A stretch of 39,472 nt of DNA from Porticoccaceae bacterium (lineage in GTDB: Bacteria > Pseudomonadota > Gammaproteobacteria > Pseudomonadales > Porticoccaceae), in the NCBI GenBank assembly GCA_018664075.1, contig JABJOY010000066.1:1-39472 (forward strand), read 5' to 3'. This document shows positions 7,749-16,639 of the stretch, piece by piece. Below the pieces are notes generated by a model, which worked only from the letters and a program-made list of their open reading frames with translations, was not told where the DNA came from and did no database searches. Positions within the stretch are counted from its first letter, which is position 1; each line of letters opens with the position of its first letter. The translations under genes were made by a program, and so were the position numbers.

Positions 7749-8429
7749 CTAGAATGGCCAGGAAAGTAATAGGCTAAAGTCGCTGGTCTGAGAAATCTCT
7801 TGAATAAAATGCACAGCAATGGCAAATAATAATACACTGAAGATTTTATCCAACCACCAACTGTTGCGCTGGAATTTGCTTAAAGCGCCAGTCTGGGATA
7901 TCACTATAGCCACCAGAATATACCACAGCGCGTCTACGCCACCAGCAATAAGAGTCAATCCTAGCTTTTCCCAAGGCTCACTATCGACCCGTACAAACTG
8001 ACTAAATAGAGCAGTAAAAAAAAATAGTATTTTCGGATTTATCAGAGCGATTAAAAAGCCATCCCGCGCTGCAGTCACAAGAGATGCTTTGGCAGCCACC
8101 ACAATATCAATCTGTTTATCCAATGGCGCAAACAGCAGTTTCACCGCCATCAGCAGAAGAAAAAAGCTACCAAAAATCTGAATTGCGCCAAACAATAAAG
8201 GGTTTTTATCTACAGCAACCACCAAACCAAATGCGGTTGCAAAAGCAAATATACTAATACCAACACCATGAGCTAGGGCGGCGCAGACACCTGCCAATCG
8301 ACCCTGGGATAGAGAGTAGTTGACAATAATAACCAGACTCGGCCCAGGAGACATAGCGCCCAACAAACAGGCGAGAGTGACAGCGCCCCAGTAAACCGAA
8401 GTAGAATTGATATCCAAAACCATTTCCAT
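7749..8429 (-). CDS. LysE/RhtB-family amino-acid exporter
   Basis: This 226-residue inner-membrane protein has about six hydrophobic helices and the LysE-family signature: AMSPGPSLVIIVNYSLSQGR near residues 25-44, then ALAHGVGISIFAFATAFGL, and NPKILFFFTALFSQFV near 132-147. Members export amino acids such as threonine, homoserine or lysine, or small metabolites. The substrate cannot be assigned. Two in-frame ATGs (8429 and 8423) are possible starts. It is followed on the same strand by the Tag-like gene after 59 bases, but no functional link is evident. Confidence 0.9.
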   Translation of the reverse strand: MEMVLDINSTSVYWGAVTLACLLGAMSPGPSLVIIVNYSLSQGRLAGVCAALAHGVGISIFAFATAFGLVVAVDKNPLLFGAIQIFGSFFLLLMAVKLLFAPLDKQIDIVVAAKASLVTAARDGFLIALINPKILFFFTALFSQFVRVDSEPWEKLGLTLIAGGVDALWYILVAIVISQTGALSKFQRNSWWLDKIFSVLLFAIAVHFIQEISQTSDFSLLLSWPF

Positions 8430-8763
8430 AGGGCTTTTATACAGACCTTAAAACATAACACAAGTTAAATTTTACTGCTTACCAAACCGCGCAAAAGACC
8501 GCAGACGATGCTACTCAGGGCAGAAGTCGGGTTCAGACTGGGCTTTGTGGCCTTAAGAACTCTAATACTAAAGTATTAACCCACAATAATTATTTCATCT
8601 TTTACTGCAATCATTAAAATAGCGGTAACACCCAAATAAAAACATAAATCACACAGGGATTAGGTTTCTCCTCTATTTTTGGGAAACTTGGAATGGATAC
8701 CATCACTGATTTTTAATCTTTGTCGAATCGGCAGGGAGCCCAGTTATAGTAAGGATATTGATA
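8430..8763. other. Intergenic region between lysE-like and small-protein genes
   Basis: This AT-rich gap of about 330 bases separates two divergent genes and holds the promoters of both. It contains a perfect 16-base dyad, TAATACTAAAGTATTA at 8563-8578, which could be an operator. An AAGGA ribosome site at 8751-8755 precedes the small + strand gene. I see no tRNA, repeat family, riboswitch core or longer reading frame in it. Confidence 0.5.
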
Positions 8764-8940
8764 ATGGAAAGCCATTCAAGTACTGAGCCCGAATCTCGCA
8801 GCATTGACAGCAGTTGCTCAGAATATAAGTTAAAAGATGCTTTTAATAATGGTCTTGGAGAATTCACGACTTTTATTGAAGGGTTGCCAGAATCTCAGCG
8901 TAAAAAACTGCTGGGGATGTTACAACAAAGCGTTACTTAA
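8764..8940 (+). CDS. Small hypothetical protein, 58 residues
   Basis: An ATG at 8764, with an AAGGA site 8 bases upstream, opens a short frame of 58 residues. The N-terminal third is rich in Ser, Glu and Asp (MESHSSTEPESRSIDSSCSE) and looks disordered; the rest (LGEFTTFIEGLPESQRKKLLGM) could form amphipathic helices. No signal peptide or membrane segment and no family that I recognise. It converges with the XRE regulator gene and the two coding ends overlap by 8 bases. Good ribosome site and position support a real gene, but it may be spurious. Confidence 0.5.
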   Translation: MESHSSTEPESRSIDSSCSEYKLKDAFNNGLGEFTTFIEGLPESQRKKLLGMLQQSVT

Positions 8941-9283
8941 GTTCTTTCGACACTTTGTCAAAAAGAGCATTTCTATCCGCTTCATTAAGCGTTGCAATTC
9001 GACCAAATAAATCTTCAATTAAATTTATCGAAGATTTTTTGCCTGGTGCATCGTATAGACTCTCTGGCGTGACCTTGAAGAACGCCGCAAGCCGAACAAC
9101 CGAATCACGACGGGGCTCTCTGGTTACACCACTGAGAATTCGATTGATTGTTGGCTGAGGTACATTTGTCGCACGCGACAGAGCACTCTGAGAAAGGTTT
9201 TGATTTCTCATTAGTTTTGCCAACTGCTTGCTAATATCGAGATCTTTCATAGAGTTCACATTATGCTCGTCATTGCTATCCAT
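8933..9283 (-). CDS. XRE-family helix-turn-helix regulator
   Basis: A 116-residue protein with a Cro/CI-type HTH: DISKQLAKLMRNQNLSQSAL, then SRATNVPQPTINRILSG (recognition helix) and VVRLAAFFKVTPESLY, residues about 16-81. The last 35 residues form a separate Leu/Asp-rich helical tail (INLIEDLFGRIATLNEADRN) probably for dimerisation. Targets are unknown; many such proteins regulate themselves. The region just upstream has GAC-N7-GTC dyad half sites around 9301-9313 (GACCAATTTTGTC), a possible autoregulatory operator. ATG at 9283 has no clear ribosome site; an internal ATG at 9250 is an alternative. Nothing nearby shows a toxin partner with known motifs. Confidence 0.82.
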   Translation of the reverse strand: MDSNDEHNVNSMKDLDISKQLAKLMRNQNLSQSALSRATNVPQPTINRILSGVTREPRRDSVVRLAAFFKVTPESLYDAPGKKSSINLIEDLFGRIATLNEADRNALFDKVSKELK

Positions 9284-9355
9284 CTTTGTATTATTTTTAG
9301 ACCAATTTTGTCCAAAAAGCGACGAAAATTAATCCAAAACCACACAAAATAAACT

Positions 9356-10228
9356 TTAAAGTGGTACCAGCTGCCGTAACAAATCAGGCCTGTCAGTAAT
9401 CACACCATCAACGCCCATATCAATCAAGTCCCTCATTATAGTCGTATCGTTGACTGTCCATATATCAACGCGTAGATTCATCTGATGGGCAGCTGCAAGA
9501 ATTGCCGGCGTTAAAATTTTAATACCAAAATAAGTCAGGGGCAACTGCACTGAACTACCCGCGGGTGAGTACAGATGGCCCAGACCCAAAGCCGACATTG
9601 CCACCATAATAATCACCTCGGACTGCCCTAGAGATGTCGGCACCTCAGGACAGGTATCTCTAAAATACTCAAGCACTGACGTATAAAAAGATCCAACTAG
9701 CACCTGATCCTGAAGCCCATACTGTTTGATCAACAGGCACAGCTGATCAGCTGGATCAGTTTCCTCAGGCTTCAACTCTATAATGTAATAACTTGAAGGC
9801 ATTTTTTGAAATATTGATTCCAATGTAGGAACCATTATCCCGCTGGGGGCCACTAATCCCGGGTAGTCGATCTTATGAAACCCCACATCATATTGCTGTA
9901 TCTGCGCCAGACTCATCTCGGCAATAGCGCCAGTGCCATTGGTTGTGGTGTCTATAATGTCATCATGGCGCACCACCAGATGATTATCAGCGGTTAAATG
10001 AATATCCATTTCCAAGATATCAGCCCCGACCGACAAGGCATTAACACCAGCCTCCAGGGTGTTGCCAGGTAGCAGCGCGCGGCCATTGCCATGGGCAATC
10101 ACATTAAAGGAATCCGACTGGTAGAAAGGCACCGACTTCTGCCGTTCTGCCGCTGGCAATGTCAGCAGATACATATATATCAGCCACAAAGACAAAAATC
10201 CCAGCACAGCTATTCGTAAAAAAATCAT
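9356..10228 (-). CDS. Membrane-anchored glycerophosphodiester phosphodiesterase
   Basis: This 290-residue protein begins with one hydrophobic helix (residues 5-26), an uncleaved anchor or signal, followed by a GDPD TIM barrel: AHGNGRALLPGNTLEAG near 45-61, ILEMDIHLTADNHLVVRHDD near 71-90, YYIIELKPEE near 148-157, and the C-terminal VDIWTVNDTTIMRDLIDMGVDGVITDRPD. GDPDs release glycerol-3-phosphate from lipid headgroup diesters. The usual PENT Glu is Gly here (PGNT), as I recall for one GDPD subgroup, while EMD, RHD and the later Glu-Lys are kept. It follows acs after 30 bases on the same strand. Activity is likely but the metal site deserves checking. Confidence 0.88.
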   Translation of the reverse strand: MIFLRIAVLGFLSLWLIYMYLLTLPAAERQKSVPFYQSDSFNVIAHGNGRALLPGNTLEAGVNALSVGADILEMDIHLTADNHLVVRHDDIIDTTTNGTGAIAEMSLAQIQQYDVGFHKIDYPGLVAPSGIMVPTLESIFQKMPSSYYIIELKPEETDPADQLCLLIKQYGLQDQVLVGSFYTSVLEYFRDTCPEVPTSLGQSEVIIMVAMSALGLGHLYSPAGSSVQLPLTYFGIKILTPAILAAAHQMNLRVDIWTVNDTTIMRDLIDMGVDGVITDRPDLLRQLVPL

Positions 10229-10258
10229 CGGCGCAGTTTCCTACTCTGATAATAGCAA

Positions 10259-12196
10259 CTAGCGATTATGTCGATTCTCGATAAGATCCTCGACCACAGC
10301 AGGGTCTGCCAATGTTGAAGTATCTCCAAGGTTGTCCAGCTCATTGGCCGCAATCTTGCGCAAAATTCGCCGCATAATTTTGCCTGAGCGCGTTTTCGGC
10401 AGGCCCGGAGCCCATTGGATAAGATCCGGTTTCGCAATAGGCCCAATCTCCTTGACACAGATGGCGACCAGCTCGGCGCGCAATGCCTCTGTCATTTCAA
10501 CATTAGCCATAGGCGTCACATAGCAATAAATGCCCTGCCCTTTAATATCATGGGGATAACCCACTACCGCAGCCTCGGCAATACTCTGGTGTAAAACCAG
10601 CGCACTCTCCACCTCGGCTGTGCCCATGCGGTGACCCGACACATTGAGCACGTCATCGACACGACCTGTGATCCAGTAATAACCATCTTCATCCCGACGA
10701 GCGCCATCGCCAGTAAAATAATACCCGGGATACGCACTAAAGTAGGTGTCGATGCAGCGCTGGTGATCACCATAGACAGAGCGAATCTGGCTGGGCCAGG
10801 AAGATTTGATCATTAACAGCCCCTCACCTGCCCCTTTGATTTCCACACCCTCAGGGTCCAGCAAGGCAGGCTCAATACCAAAGAATGGCTGGGTTGCAGA
10901 GCCAGGCTTGGTATCTGTAGCTCCGGGCAATGGTGTCAGCATATGGGCACCTGTTTCTGTTTGCCACCAGGTATCTACGATAGGACAACGGGCATCACCC
11001 ACCACATTGTAATACCAGTCCCAGGCCTCCGGATTAATTGGCTCACCCACTGTGCCCAGCAACTTCAATGAGCTGCGCGAGGTCTTCTCAACCGCTTCAT
11101 TGCCTGCAGACATCAGTGCGCGAATCGCAGTAGGTGCAGTATAGAACTGATTGACGCTGTGCTTATCAATCACCTGCCAAAAACGCGACGCATCAGGATA
11201 AGTGGGCACCCCTTCAAACATTAGTGAGATTCCGCCGTTACACAGAGGCCCATAAAGGATATAGCTATGACCAGTAATCCATCCCACATCAGCGGTGCAC
11301 CAGTAAATATCACCCTCTTTGTAATCGAAGGTATATTTGTGAGTCATGGCCGCCATCAACAGGTAACCACCTGTTGTATGTAAAACGCCCTTAGGCTTGC
11401 CAGTAGAGCCTGAGGTGTAGAGGATAAATAGCGGGTCTTCACTGTCCATCATCTCAGCAGCGCAGTCTGGCAATACATTCTCAATAGCCTGCTGATACCA
11501 GATATCTCGCCCTTCAACCCAATTGACTGTCCCTGAGGTGCGCTCAACCACCAAACAGCTATGCACGTTGGGACAGCCCTGCAGCGCTTGGTCTACATTA
11601 GCTTTCAGCGGAACAGCCTTGCCCCCGCGAACGCCTTCGTCGGCAGTAATTACCACCTGACAATCGGAATCGAGAATACGATCTTTAAGCGCATCGGGAG
11701 AGAAACCACCGAACACCACTGAATGCACTGCTCCAATGCGCGCACAAGCCAGCATTGCATAGGCAGCCTCTGGAATCATCGGCATATAGATACAGACCCG
11801 ATCGCCCTTTACAACACCCCGATCTCGCAACAGATTGCCCAATCTTGAAACATTGTCGTGGAGTTCAGCATAGGTGACGGTCTTATCATCTGTGGGCTCA
11901 TCGCCCTCCCAGATCAATGCAGTCTGATCGGCGCGGTGCCCTAAATGACGATCAATACAATTGACGGCAACATTGAGTTTGCCACCAGCAAACCAGGTTG
12001 CCTGTCCAGTGGGGAAATCATAGCTGGATATAGCCGTCCAGGGGCTGTCCCATGTCAGAAACTCGCTGGCCTGCTGAGCCCAGAACTGATCGGGCTGATC
12101 AATGGATTGGCGGTACATATCCTGATATTTTTCTTTATTAATCCAGGCAGTTTTCTGCCAATGCTCAGGAACTGGGAATAGGGGCGATTCAGACAT
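10259..12196 (-). CDS. acs: Acetyl-coenzyme A synthetase
   Basis: Acs activates acetate to acetyl-CoA through acetyl-AMP. The 645-residue length is standard. Visible motifs include the AMP-binding signature [13 protein letters not shown] near residues 263-275, the WWQTETG motif near 410, [18 protein letters not shown], and the C-terminal [15 protein letters not shown], whose SGK lysine is the acetylation-controlled residue in the family. An AAGG ribosome site precedes the ATG. It lies 122 bases downstream of hexR on the same strand. A shared transcript is possible but the gap is large enough for its own promoter. Linkage to the Entner-Doudoroff block fits reuse of overflow acetate. Confidence 0.96.
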   Translation of the reverse strand: MSESPLFPVPEHWQKTAWINKEKYQDMYRQSIDQPDQFWAQQASEFLTWDSPWTAISSYDFPTGQATWFAGGKLNVAVNCIDRHLGHRADQTALIWEGDEPTDDKTVTYAELHDNVSRLGNLLRDRGVVKGDRVCIYMPMIPEAAYAMLACARIGAVHSVVFGGFSPDALKDRILDSDCQVVITADEGVRGGKAVPLKANVDQALQGCPNVHSCLVVERTSGTVNWVEGRDIWYQQAIENVLPDCAAEMMDSEDPLFILYTSGSTGKPKGVLHTTGGYLLMAAMTHKYTFDYKEGDIYWCTADVGWITGHSYILYGPLCNGGISLMFEGVPTYPDASRFWQVIDKHSVNQFYTAPTAIRALMSAGNEAVEKTSRSSLKLLGTVGEPINPEAWDWYYNVVGDARCPIVDTWWQTETGAHMLTPLPGATDTKPGSATQPFFGIEPALLDPEGVEIKGAGEGLLMIKSSWPSQIRSVYGDHQRCIDTYFSAYPGYYFTGDGARRDEDGYYWITGRVDDVLNVSGHRMGTAEVESALVLHQSIAEAAVVGYPHDIKGQGIYCYVTPMANVEMTEALRAELVAICVKEIGPIAKPDLIQWAPGLPKTRSGKIMRRILRKIAANELDNLGDTSTLADPAVVEDLIENRHNR

Positions 12197-12318
12197 AGCA
12201 ATGACCTTAATTAGGCAAAATAATTTATATATCGTGCTCTTTTGACGGTCTCAGAGTCTAGCGGATTTACAACAGAGGGCTCAAGGGAATATTTTGATGC
12301 CAAATAACAAAAAAACCA

Positions 12319-13176
12319 TCAATTTTCATTTCTATAACGGGTTGGCTTAAGACTGTTTTTGATTTTCTCGAGATGGGGAAGGAAGTCTGGTCCCCGGCGC
12401 AATGTCACACCAGTGGCCAGCACATCAAGGATGACCAAATGCACAATGCGCGAGGCCATTGGCATATATTCATCGGTATTCTCAGGCACATCAACATCCA
12501 GAGTTACTGTACACATATCTGCAAGTGGCGAGTCTACTGCAGTAAGGCCAATTACTGTAGAACCATTGCCGCGGGCAATTTCAGCTACTTCCACCACCTC
12601 TTTGGTGCGGCCGGTATGGGAGATCACAAAAAACACATCGCCCGTACCACCAGTAGATGCGAGCATCCGCTGCATCAACACATCATCATGGCTGGACACA
12701 GGCAGGTTAAAGCGGAAGAACTTGTTCTCTGCATCGCGGGCAACAGAGCCCGAAGCGCCTAATCCAAAAAAGTAAATTCTCTTGGCTTGTATAAGCTTGT
12801 CGACAACCTGATTAACCCGTGCATGACTGATTTTATCCCGCACCATAGCAAGGGTATTGATCGTGCTATCAATAATTTTCGGAGTGTAGCTAGTCACATC
12901 ATCATCGGGATCCACATTGCGATTTACAAAGCGAATACCACTGGCGAGGGACTTGGCCAGCTTAAGCTTAAAATCAGGAAACCCTGCCGCATTAAAGCGT
13001 TTACAGAAGCGGTTAACGCTGGGCTCACTGACCTGGGCTTTTTTTGCCAATGTGGCAATACTGGACTGGGTCGCAGCATCGGGATCCGAGAGAATCACCT
13101 GAGCCACTTTAGTCTCAGATTTATTCAAGCTCGGCAACGCATCGGTAATCACATTGATCAGATTTTGGCTGTGCAT
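12319..13176 (-). CDS. hexR: HexR, RpiR-family repressor of central carbon genes
   Basis: HexR binds DNA through an N-terminal RpiR helix-turn-helix (SIATLAKKAQVSEPSVNRFCKR near residues 38-59) and senses the intermediate KDPG through a C-terminal SIS domain (KRIYFFGLGASGSVARDAENK, later VFFVISHTGRTKEV). 285 residues is normal. In Pseudomonas and Shewanella it controls zwf, edd, eda, gap and pyk, which are all next to it here and have matching operators. The ATG at 13176 has GAGG 11 bases upstream; a TTG at 13179 sits at an ideal 8 and is equally possible. Divergent from gap across a region rich in TTACGTAA dyads. Confidence 0.95.
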   Translation of the reverse strand: MHSQNLINVITDALPSLNKSETKVAQVILSDPDAATQSSIATLAKKAQVSEPSVNRFCKRFNAAGFPDFKLKLAKSLASGIRFVNRNVDPDDDVTSYTPKIIDSTINTLAMVRDKISHARVNQVVDKLIQAKRIYFFGLGASGSVARDAENKFFRFNLPVSSHDDVLMQRMLASTGGTGDVFFVISHTGRTKEVVEVAEIARGNGSTVIGLTAVDSPLADMCTVTLDVDVPENTDEYMPMASRIVHLVILDVLATGVTLRRGPDFLPHLEKIKNSLKPTRYRNEN

Positions 13177-13205
13177 CAACTACATACCCTCTTTATGAAA
13201 CTAAC

Positions 13206-13344
13206 TTACGTAATTCTGAACAAATTGTAGATCATTCTGCAGTTTTCGGGGCAAAAAATACCCAAAAAGTGCAATTTTGTAAAAACATTTCATCAGCCTG
13301 TCATAAAGTACCGAAACATCAACTAATTATGTAATTTTACGTAA
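13206..13344. repeat. TTACGTAA dyads in the hexR-gap divergent promoter
   Basis: Perfect palindromes TTACGTAA lie at 13206-13213, 13337-13344 and (outside this span, over the gap start site) 13390-13397. The middle one is preceded one helical turn upstream by TTATGTAA (13327-13334), so TTATGTAATTTTACGTAA covers 13327-13344. They contain HexR half-site sequence (GTAA/TTAC) but not the usual spacing. They may be HexR or another regulator's sites. Confidence 0.5.
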
Positions 13345-13360
13345 TATAAACCTATTATCT

Positions 13361-13389
13361 TTGCTTAAAAACCGTATTAAACATATAAT
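13361..13389 (+). promoter_or_regulatory. sigma-70 promoter of gap-pyk
   Basis: TTGCTT (13361-13366) is separated by exactly 17 bases from a perfect TATAAT (13384-13389). Predicted transcription starts near 13396, giving a leader of about 30 bases before the gap ATG. The TTACGTAA dyad at 13390-13397 and a HexR-like site directly follow and would block RNA polymerase if occupied. Confidence 0.8.
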
Positions 13390-13392
13390 TTA

Positions 13393-13407
13393 CGTAAGTT
13401 TACTACA
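13393..13407. promoter_or_regulatory. HexR-like operator at the gap start site
   Basis: CGTAAGTTTACTACA matches the 15-base HexR pattern TGTAA-N5-TTACA seen in Shewanella and enterics with two mismatches and the correct spacing. It covers the predicted gap transcription start, a position for repression. Binding is inferred. Confidence 0.5.
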
Positions 13408-13426
13408 TATATAAGGGCGAAAGCTT

Positions 13427-14437
13427 ATGTACAAGATAGCGATAAATGGCTTTGGCCGCATCGGGCGCAATATAGTACGAGCACTTTACGAGCGACCCGA
13501 CCTACAAGATAAAATTCAGATAGTTGCCATCAACGATTTAGGCGATGTCAACATCAGCGCTCACCTGCTGCAGTTCGACACAGTTCATGGCCGCTTCAAC
13601 CAGCAAGTGGAAGTGGGTGATAACTCATTGACTATCAATGGCGACAAGATTCAATGGTTCTGCGAGCGCGACCCGGCCAATATCCCCTGGGGTGACCTGG
13701 GTGTCGATTTGGTTTGCGAATGTACTGGCGTATTTACCAGCCGCGACAAAGCAGCATTGCACATTGCTGGCGGCGCCAAAAAAGTGTTGATCTCAGCGCC
13801 CGGATCCAATGTCGATGCCACAGTGGTTTACGGTATCAACGACAATATCCTGACCCAGGGTCACCAGATTGTTTCCAATGCCTCTTGCACAACCAACTGC
13901 CTTGCGCCACTGGTTAAACCCCTGCACGAAGCCATGGGCATACTGTCCGGTTATATGACAACAGTTCACGCCTACACCAACGATCAACAGCTCAGCGACG
14001 TTTACCATTCCGATGTCTATCGCGCGCGCTCGGCGACCCAATCAATGATCCCAACCAAAACTGGCGCTGCCGCAGCCATTGCTGATGTGCTGCCGGAACT
14101 GGCAGGCAAGCTCGACGGCCTGGCCGTGCGAGTACCTACTATTAACGTATCACTGGTTGACCTGACCTTTAATGCCGGTCGCGAAACAACAGCGGAAGAA
14201 GTTAACCAGATTCTCAAACAGGCAGCAGAAACTGATCTCAGCGAAGTACTGAGCTACTGTGACCAGCCACTGGTGTCCGCCGACTACAACCATATCCCCT
14301 ACTCCAGCAACTTTGACTCTCTGCAGACCAGAGTTAATGGATCATTAGTTAAAGTCATGGCCTGGTACGACAACGAATGGGGCTTCTCAAATCGCATGCT
14401 CGACAACAGTGTCGCTCTGTTGTCAGCGGAGTCCTAG
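13427..14437 (+). CDS. gap: Glyceraldehyde-3-phosphate dehydrogenase, type I
   Basis: Gap oxidises glyceraldehyde-3-phosphate to 1,3-bisphosphoglycerate with NAD. The 336-residue protein has the Rossmann [10 protein letters not shown] at residues 5-14, AINDLGD with the Asp that favours NAD over NADP, the catalytic SNASCTTNC (Cys154), HAYTNDQQL, and [12 protein letters not shown] near the C-terminus. It handles the triose phosphate that Eda releases from KDPG. It forms an operon with pyk, whose ATG follows 4 bases after the stop, and is divergent from hexR. Its promoter and operator lie just upstream. Confidence 0.97.
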   Translation: MYKIAINGFGRIGRNIVRALYERPDLQDKIQIVAINDLGDVNISAHLLQFDTVHGRFNQQVEVGDNSLTINGDKIQWFCERDPANIPWGDLGVDLVCECTGVFTSRDKAALHIAGGAKKVLISAPGSNVDATVVYGINDNILTQGHQIVSNASCTTNCLAPLVKPLHEAMGILSGYMTTVHAYTNDQQLSDVYHSDVYRARSATQSMIPTKTGAAAAIADVLPELAGKLDGLAVRVPTINVSLVDLTFNAGRETTAEEVNQILKQAAETDLSEVLSYCDQPLVSADYNHIPYSSNFDSLQTRVNGSLVKVMAWYDNEWGFSNRMLDNSVALLSAES

Positions 14438-14441
14438 CCGC

Positions 14442-15887
14442 ATGCCAAGAAGAACCAAAATTCTTGCTACCTTGGGGCCTGGCAGCAGCCACGACGAAGG
14501 CATAAGAGAGCTTATTGTCGCCGGTGTTAATGTATTTCGACTGAATTTTTCCCACGGTAGTGCCGAAGAGCATACGCAGCGCGCGCAAACCATTCGCAGC
14601 ATCAGTCAGGCACTCAAAACCCCTGTGGGTATTCTGTGCGACATGCAGGGACCAAAGATTCGTATTGGCAGCTTTACCGATGATAAAAAAGTCGATCTCG
14701 TCGAAGGGGGCTCATTTACCCTGGACAGCGAGATGGACCCGGAAATGGGCGATGAAAATGCCGTGTTTATCGCGGCAGAGCTTCTCGAAGATATTGAGCA
14801 GAACGATACACTGCTTCTTGATGATGGACGTCTGACCCTGCAAGTTAGAGCTAAAACAGCCCATGCTGTTAACTGTGTTGTTATTCAAGGCGGCATCCTC
14901 TCAAGCAAAAAAGGGGTGAATAAATTTGGTGGCGGTCTATCCGCCAAAGCCCTGACGGAAAAAGATAAAGCTGATATTAAAACTGCAGCTGCGCTTAATA
15001 CAGACTATCTGGCCATTTCATTTGTGCAGTCCAGTGAGGATGTGGAAGAAACCCGACAGCTTCTCACCGCAGCCGGCAGCAGTGCCCATATTATCGCTAA
15101 AGTCGAACGGGCCGAGGCTATTACACCAGAGTTTTTACCCGGCATTATTGAAAGTGCCGATGGCGTTATGGTTGCCCGCGGTGATTTAGGTGTTGAAATT
15201 GGCGACGCCAATCTGGTCGCAGTGCAAAAGCAATTGATTGAAGCCGCCAGCGCAGCTAACAAAGTTGTTATCACTGCGACTCAGATGATGGAGTCAATGA
15301 TCAGCGCGCCGACCCCGACCCGCGCCGAAGTATTCGATGTGGCCAACGCAGTACTTGATGGCACAGATGCAGTAATGCTGTCAGCAGAAACCGCTGTGGG
15401 CAAATACCCGGTAGAAACGGTAAAAGCTATGGCACGGGTTATTGAAGGCGCAGAAAAACACCCATTGGCTCAGCGCTCCAAGCACAGACTGGATGAAACT
15501 TTCCAGCGCATCGATGAATCACTGGCTCTTTCTGCAATGTATGTAGCCAACCATCTGCAAGGCGTGAAGGCAGTTATCTGCATGACTGAGACTGGTTTTA
15601 CACCATTGCTGATGTCACGTATCACCTCGTCGCTGCCTATTTACGCCATGGCGGAAAAGCTCGGCACCTGCGAAATTACTGCACTTTATAAAGGTGTGGT
15701 GCCGGTACCTTTCGACACCTCACAGCTAGATCCCTCAGAAGTGAACCATCTCGCCGTAGAGAAATTACGCGAATATGGCGCAGTAACCCATGGCGATCTG
15801 GTACTGATCACCAAGGGAGACTTCGTCAATGTGCACGGCGGCACCAATACTTTAAAAATTGTTCGAGTGGGCGACGTTATTCGCTAG
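14442..15887 (+). CDS. pyk: Pyruvate kinase
   Basis: Pyruvate kinase transfers phosphate from phosphoenolpyruvate to ADP. The 481-residue protein starts MPRRTKILATLGPGSSHDEG and shows the family blocks FRLNFSHG, CDMQGPKIRIG, IIAKVERAEAI with the catalytic lysine, MVARGDLGVEIG and ATQMMESMISAPTPTRAEV. The C-terminal domain is complete, ending TLKIVRVGDVIR. I choose the ATG at 14442 since the family begins there; GGAG in the gap end lies 10 bases before it. It resembles the PykA type by sequence, which is usually activated by sugar phosphates. Same transcript as gap. Confidence 0.97.
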   Translation: MPRRTKILATLGPGSSHDEGIRELIVAGVNVFRLNFSHGSAEEHTQRAQTIRSISQALKTPVGILCDMQGPKIRIGSFTDDKKVDLVEGGSFTLDSEMDPEMGDENAVFIAAELLEDIEQNDTLLLDDGRLTLQVRAKTAHAVNCVVIQGGILSSKKGVNKFGGGLSAKALTEKDKADIKTAAALNTDYLAISFVQSSEDVEETRQLLTAAGSSAHIIAKVERAEAITPEFLPGIIESADGVMVARGDLGVEIGDANLVAVQKQLIEAASAANKVVITATQMMESMISAPTPTRAEVFDVANAVLDGTDAVMLSAETAVGKYPVETVKAMARVIEGAEKHPLAQRSKHRLDETFQRIDESLALSAMYVANHLQGVKAVICMTETGFTPLLMSRITSSLPIYAMAEKLGTCEITALYKGVVPVPFDTSQLDPSEVNHLAVEKLREYGAVTHGDLVLITKGDFVNVHGGTNTLKIVRVGDVIR

Positions 15888-15909
15888 CTTGAAAAACCGT
15901 CTCTTCCCA

Positions 15910-15923
15910 GGCCATGGATGGCC
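15910..15923. repeat. Short perfect dyad between convergent pyk and pgl
   Basis: GGCCATGGATGGCC: 6-base arms with a 2-base centre, in the 60 bases between the ends of pyk and pgl. It could fold as a small hairpin but has no U tract on either strand, so I do not call it an intrinsic terminator. Confidence 0.35.
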
Positions 15924-15947
15924 GACTTAGAAATAACCCAGCATTTC

Positions 15948-16637
15948 TTACTTAGCCCAGTAGATAGATAGCGGCGCAGCCTGCTGATTCAAAACCGCTC
16001 GAATCGGCAATTCAGCAATATCCTCACCAGCTTGAGCGGCCTGCAAAACCGCCTGCTTACTAGCACCACTAATATGAATAATTACCTGCTTGCTATCGAG
16101 CAGGCGTGGCAATGTCATACTGATACGCTGATGGGGCGCTTCTGTGGGTGTTACTGCAATAGCGGTGCGTCCAGAGCTCATATCCAGCCCCAATGCCAGG
16201 GCCTCGGCGCCGGGAAATAAAGAAGCCGTATGACCATCATCACCCATACCCAAAATCACCACGGTAAACTGTCCAGCAGAGGCCAGCGCTTGCTCAAGAT
16301 CGGACTCGCCATTTGCAGCATCTGCAGCTGAGTTCTTTAATGCAATAAAGTTAGCCCGGTGAGCTTCATTGATCAGCAGGTTCTCGCGCACCAGCTTCTC
16401 ATTGCTGTCCTTATGCTGATTATCAACCCAGCGTTCGTCGGCAAGAGTAATGGTCACGGCACTCCAATCAAGCTGCTGTTGAGACAGCAAGTGAAAAAAC
16501 CCCACAGGAGTCCGGCCACCGGAGACCACCAGAGACCCTGTGCCTGAAGACTCTATATCAGCAGCCAACATGGCAACCACTTTTTCTGCCAGGGCAATAT
16601 CCAGCGCCGACGTGTTTTCAAATTCGAGCATTTCCAT
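15948..16637 (-). CDS. pgl: 6-phosphogluconolactonase
   Basis: Pgl hydrolyses 6-phosphogluconolactone to 6-phosphogluconate. The 229-residue protein is of the DevB/NagB-like type: LVVSGGRTPVGFFHLL near residues 36-51, TITLADERWVDNQHKDSNE near 63-81, and VVILGMGDDGHTASLFPGAEAL near 129-150, the conserved active-site region. It is the last gene of the edd-glk-eda-zwf-pgl run: the ATG lies 2 bases after the zwf stop. An internal ATG (16631) is possible. The enzyme supplies the substrate of Edd. Confidence 0.95.
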   Translation of the reverse strand: MEMLEFENTSALDIALAEKVVAMLAADIESSGTGSLVVSGGRTPVGFFHLLSQQQLDWSAVTITLADERWVDNQHKDSNEKLVRENLLINEAHRANFIALKNSAADAANGESDLEQALASAGQFTVVILGMGDDGHTASLFPGAEALALGLDMSSGRTAIAVTPTEAPHQRISMTLPRLLDSKQVIIHISGASKQAVLQAAQAGEDIAELPIRAVLNQQAAPLSIYWAK

Positions 16638-16639
16638 GC

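Noticed and set aside
12197-12318. Promoter of acs
   Set aside because: Candidate boxes such as TTGAGC with TAGACT match poorly, so no specific promoter is annotated although one probably exists.
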